NCBI GenBank assembly: GCA_020351895.1
Contig: CP070672.1
Coordinates: 1,951,537-1,956,971, forward strand
Direction: 5' to 3'
Origin: Thermoplasmata archaeon
GTDB taxonomy: Archaea; Thermoplasmatota; Thermoplasmata; GCA-020350865
Length of the DNA: 5,435 nucleotides
Shown: positions 5,406-5,435 of the stretch, piece after piece
How positions within the stretch are numbered: the stretch's first letter is position 1
Layout of the letters: each line of letters begins with the position of its first letter
Program-made: the position numbers and the translations under genes
The notes under the pieces: model-generated
What the model saw: only the letters and a program-made list of their open reading frames with translations
Database searches by the model: none
What the model was told of the DNA's origin: nothing

Positions 5406-5435
5406 TCATTTACCTAGCCTGTCATAATAAAATAG
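5406..5435 (-). CDS. Possible C-terminal end of a gene upstream of the HTH gene
   Basis: From the right edge one minus-strand frame reads LFYYDRLGK and stops at TGA (5408-5406), one base before the HTH gene's ATG. A one-base gap is typical of an archaeal operon, and small membrane proteins (for example DUF2178 type) often precede this kind of regulator and end in aromatic and basic residues. Nine codons cannot prove a gene; the same bases also contain a TATA-like motif. Confidence 0.3.
   Translation of the reverse strand, partial: LFYYDRLGK
5425..5432 (-). promoter_or_regulatory. Possible TATA box giving a leaderless HTH mRNA
   Basis: The minus strand reads TTTTATTA, centred about 25 bases before the ATG at 5404. 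That distance would place the transcript start at or next to the start codon. It competes with the idea that an upstream gene ends here; the window edge prevents a decision. Confidence 0.35.

Overview
This window looks like archaeal chromosomal DNA, most likely from the Thermoplasmata, although other archaea are not excluded. The evidence is a Bat-type (HTH_10) regulator, Shine-Dalgarno-like motifs mixed with TATA-like boxes about 25 bases ahead of likely transcript starts, frequent AGA/AGG arginine codons, and U-rich rather than classical hairpin-dominated gene ends. The assignment rests on protein style and signals, not on a database match.

Layout. Positions 1-565 (+) hold the 3' part of an HTH_10 transcriptional regulator whose reading frame is open through the left edge, so its start lies outside. 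Positions 566-4407 (-) hold a two-gene operon, hyuA (4407-2302) followed by hyuB (2305-566), joined by a 4-base ATGA overlap. They encode the two halves of a hydantoinase / oxoprolinase / acetone carboxylase-type enzyme. The regulator and hyuB converge with directly abutting stop codons. Positions 4408-4757 are a 350-base AT-rich divergent intergenic region with promoter-like elements for both directions. Positions 4758-5120 (+) are a small TfoX N-terminal-domain gene that keeps one frame end to end but carries two in-frame stops (TAG at codon 59, TAA at codon 70); it appears to be a recent pseudogene. Positions 5121-5203 hold two small inverted repeats and T-rich tracts that suit a two-way termination zone. 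Positions 5204-5404 (-) encode a 66-residue Cro/C1-type helix-turn-helix regulator, and the right edge may carry the last codons of a gene upstream of it.

How it works together. HyuA supplies the ATP-binding actin-like-fold half and HyuB the partner catalytic half of a complex that probably activates and opens or carboxylates an amide, imide or ketone substrate; the actual substrate cannot be read from the sequence. The convergent HTH_10 gene and the small HTH gene are not evidently linked to it. I found no mobile element, CRISPR array, tRNA or rRNA. I also found no convincing undescribed system. The best leads are the doubly interrupted TfoX gene, the non-ATG start of hyuA, and a substituted candidate metal ligand in HyuB.
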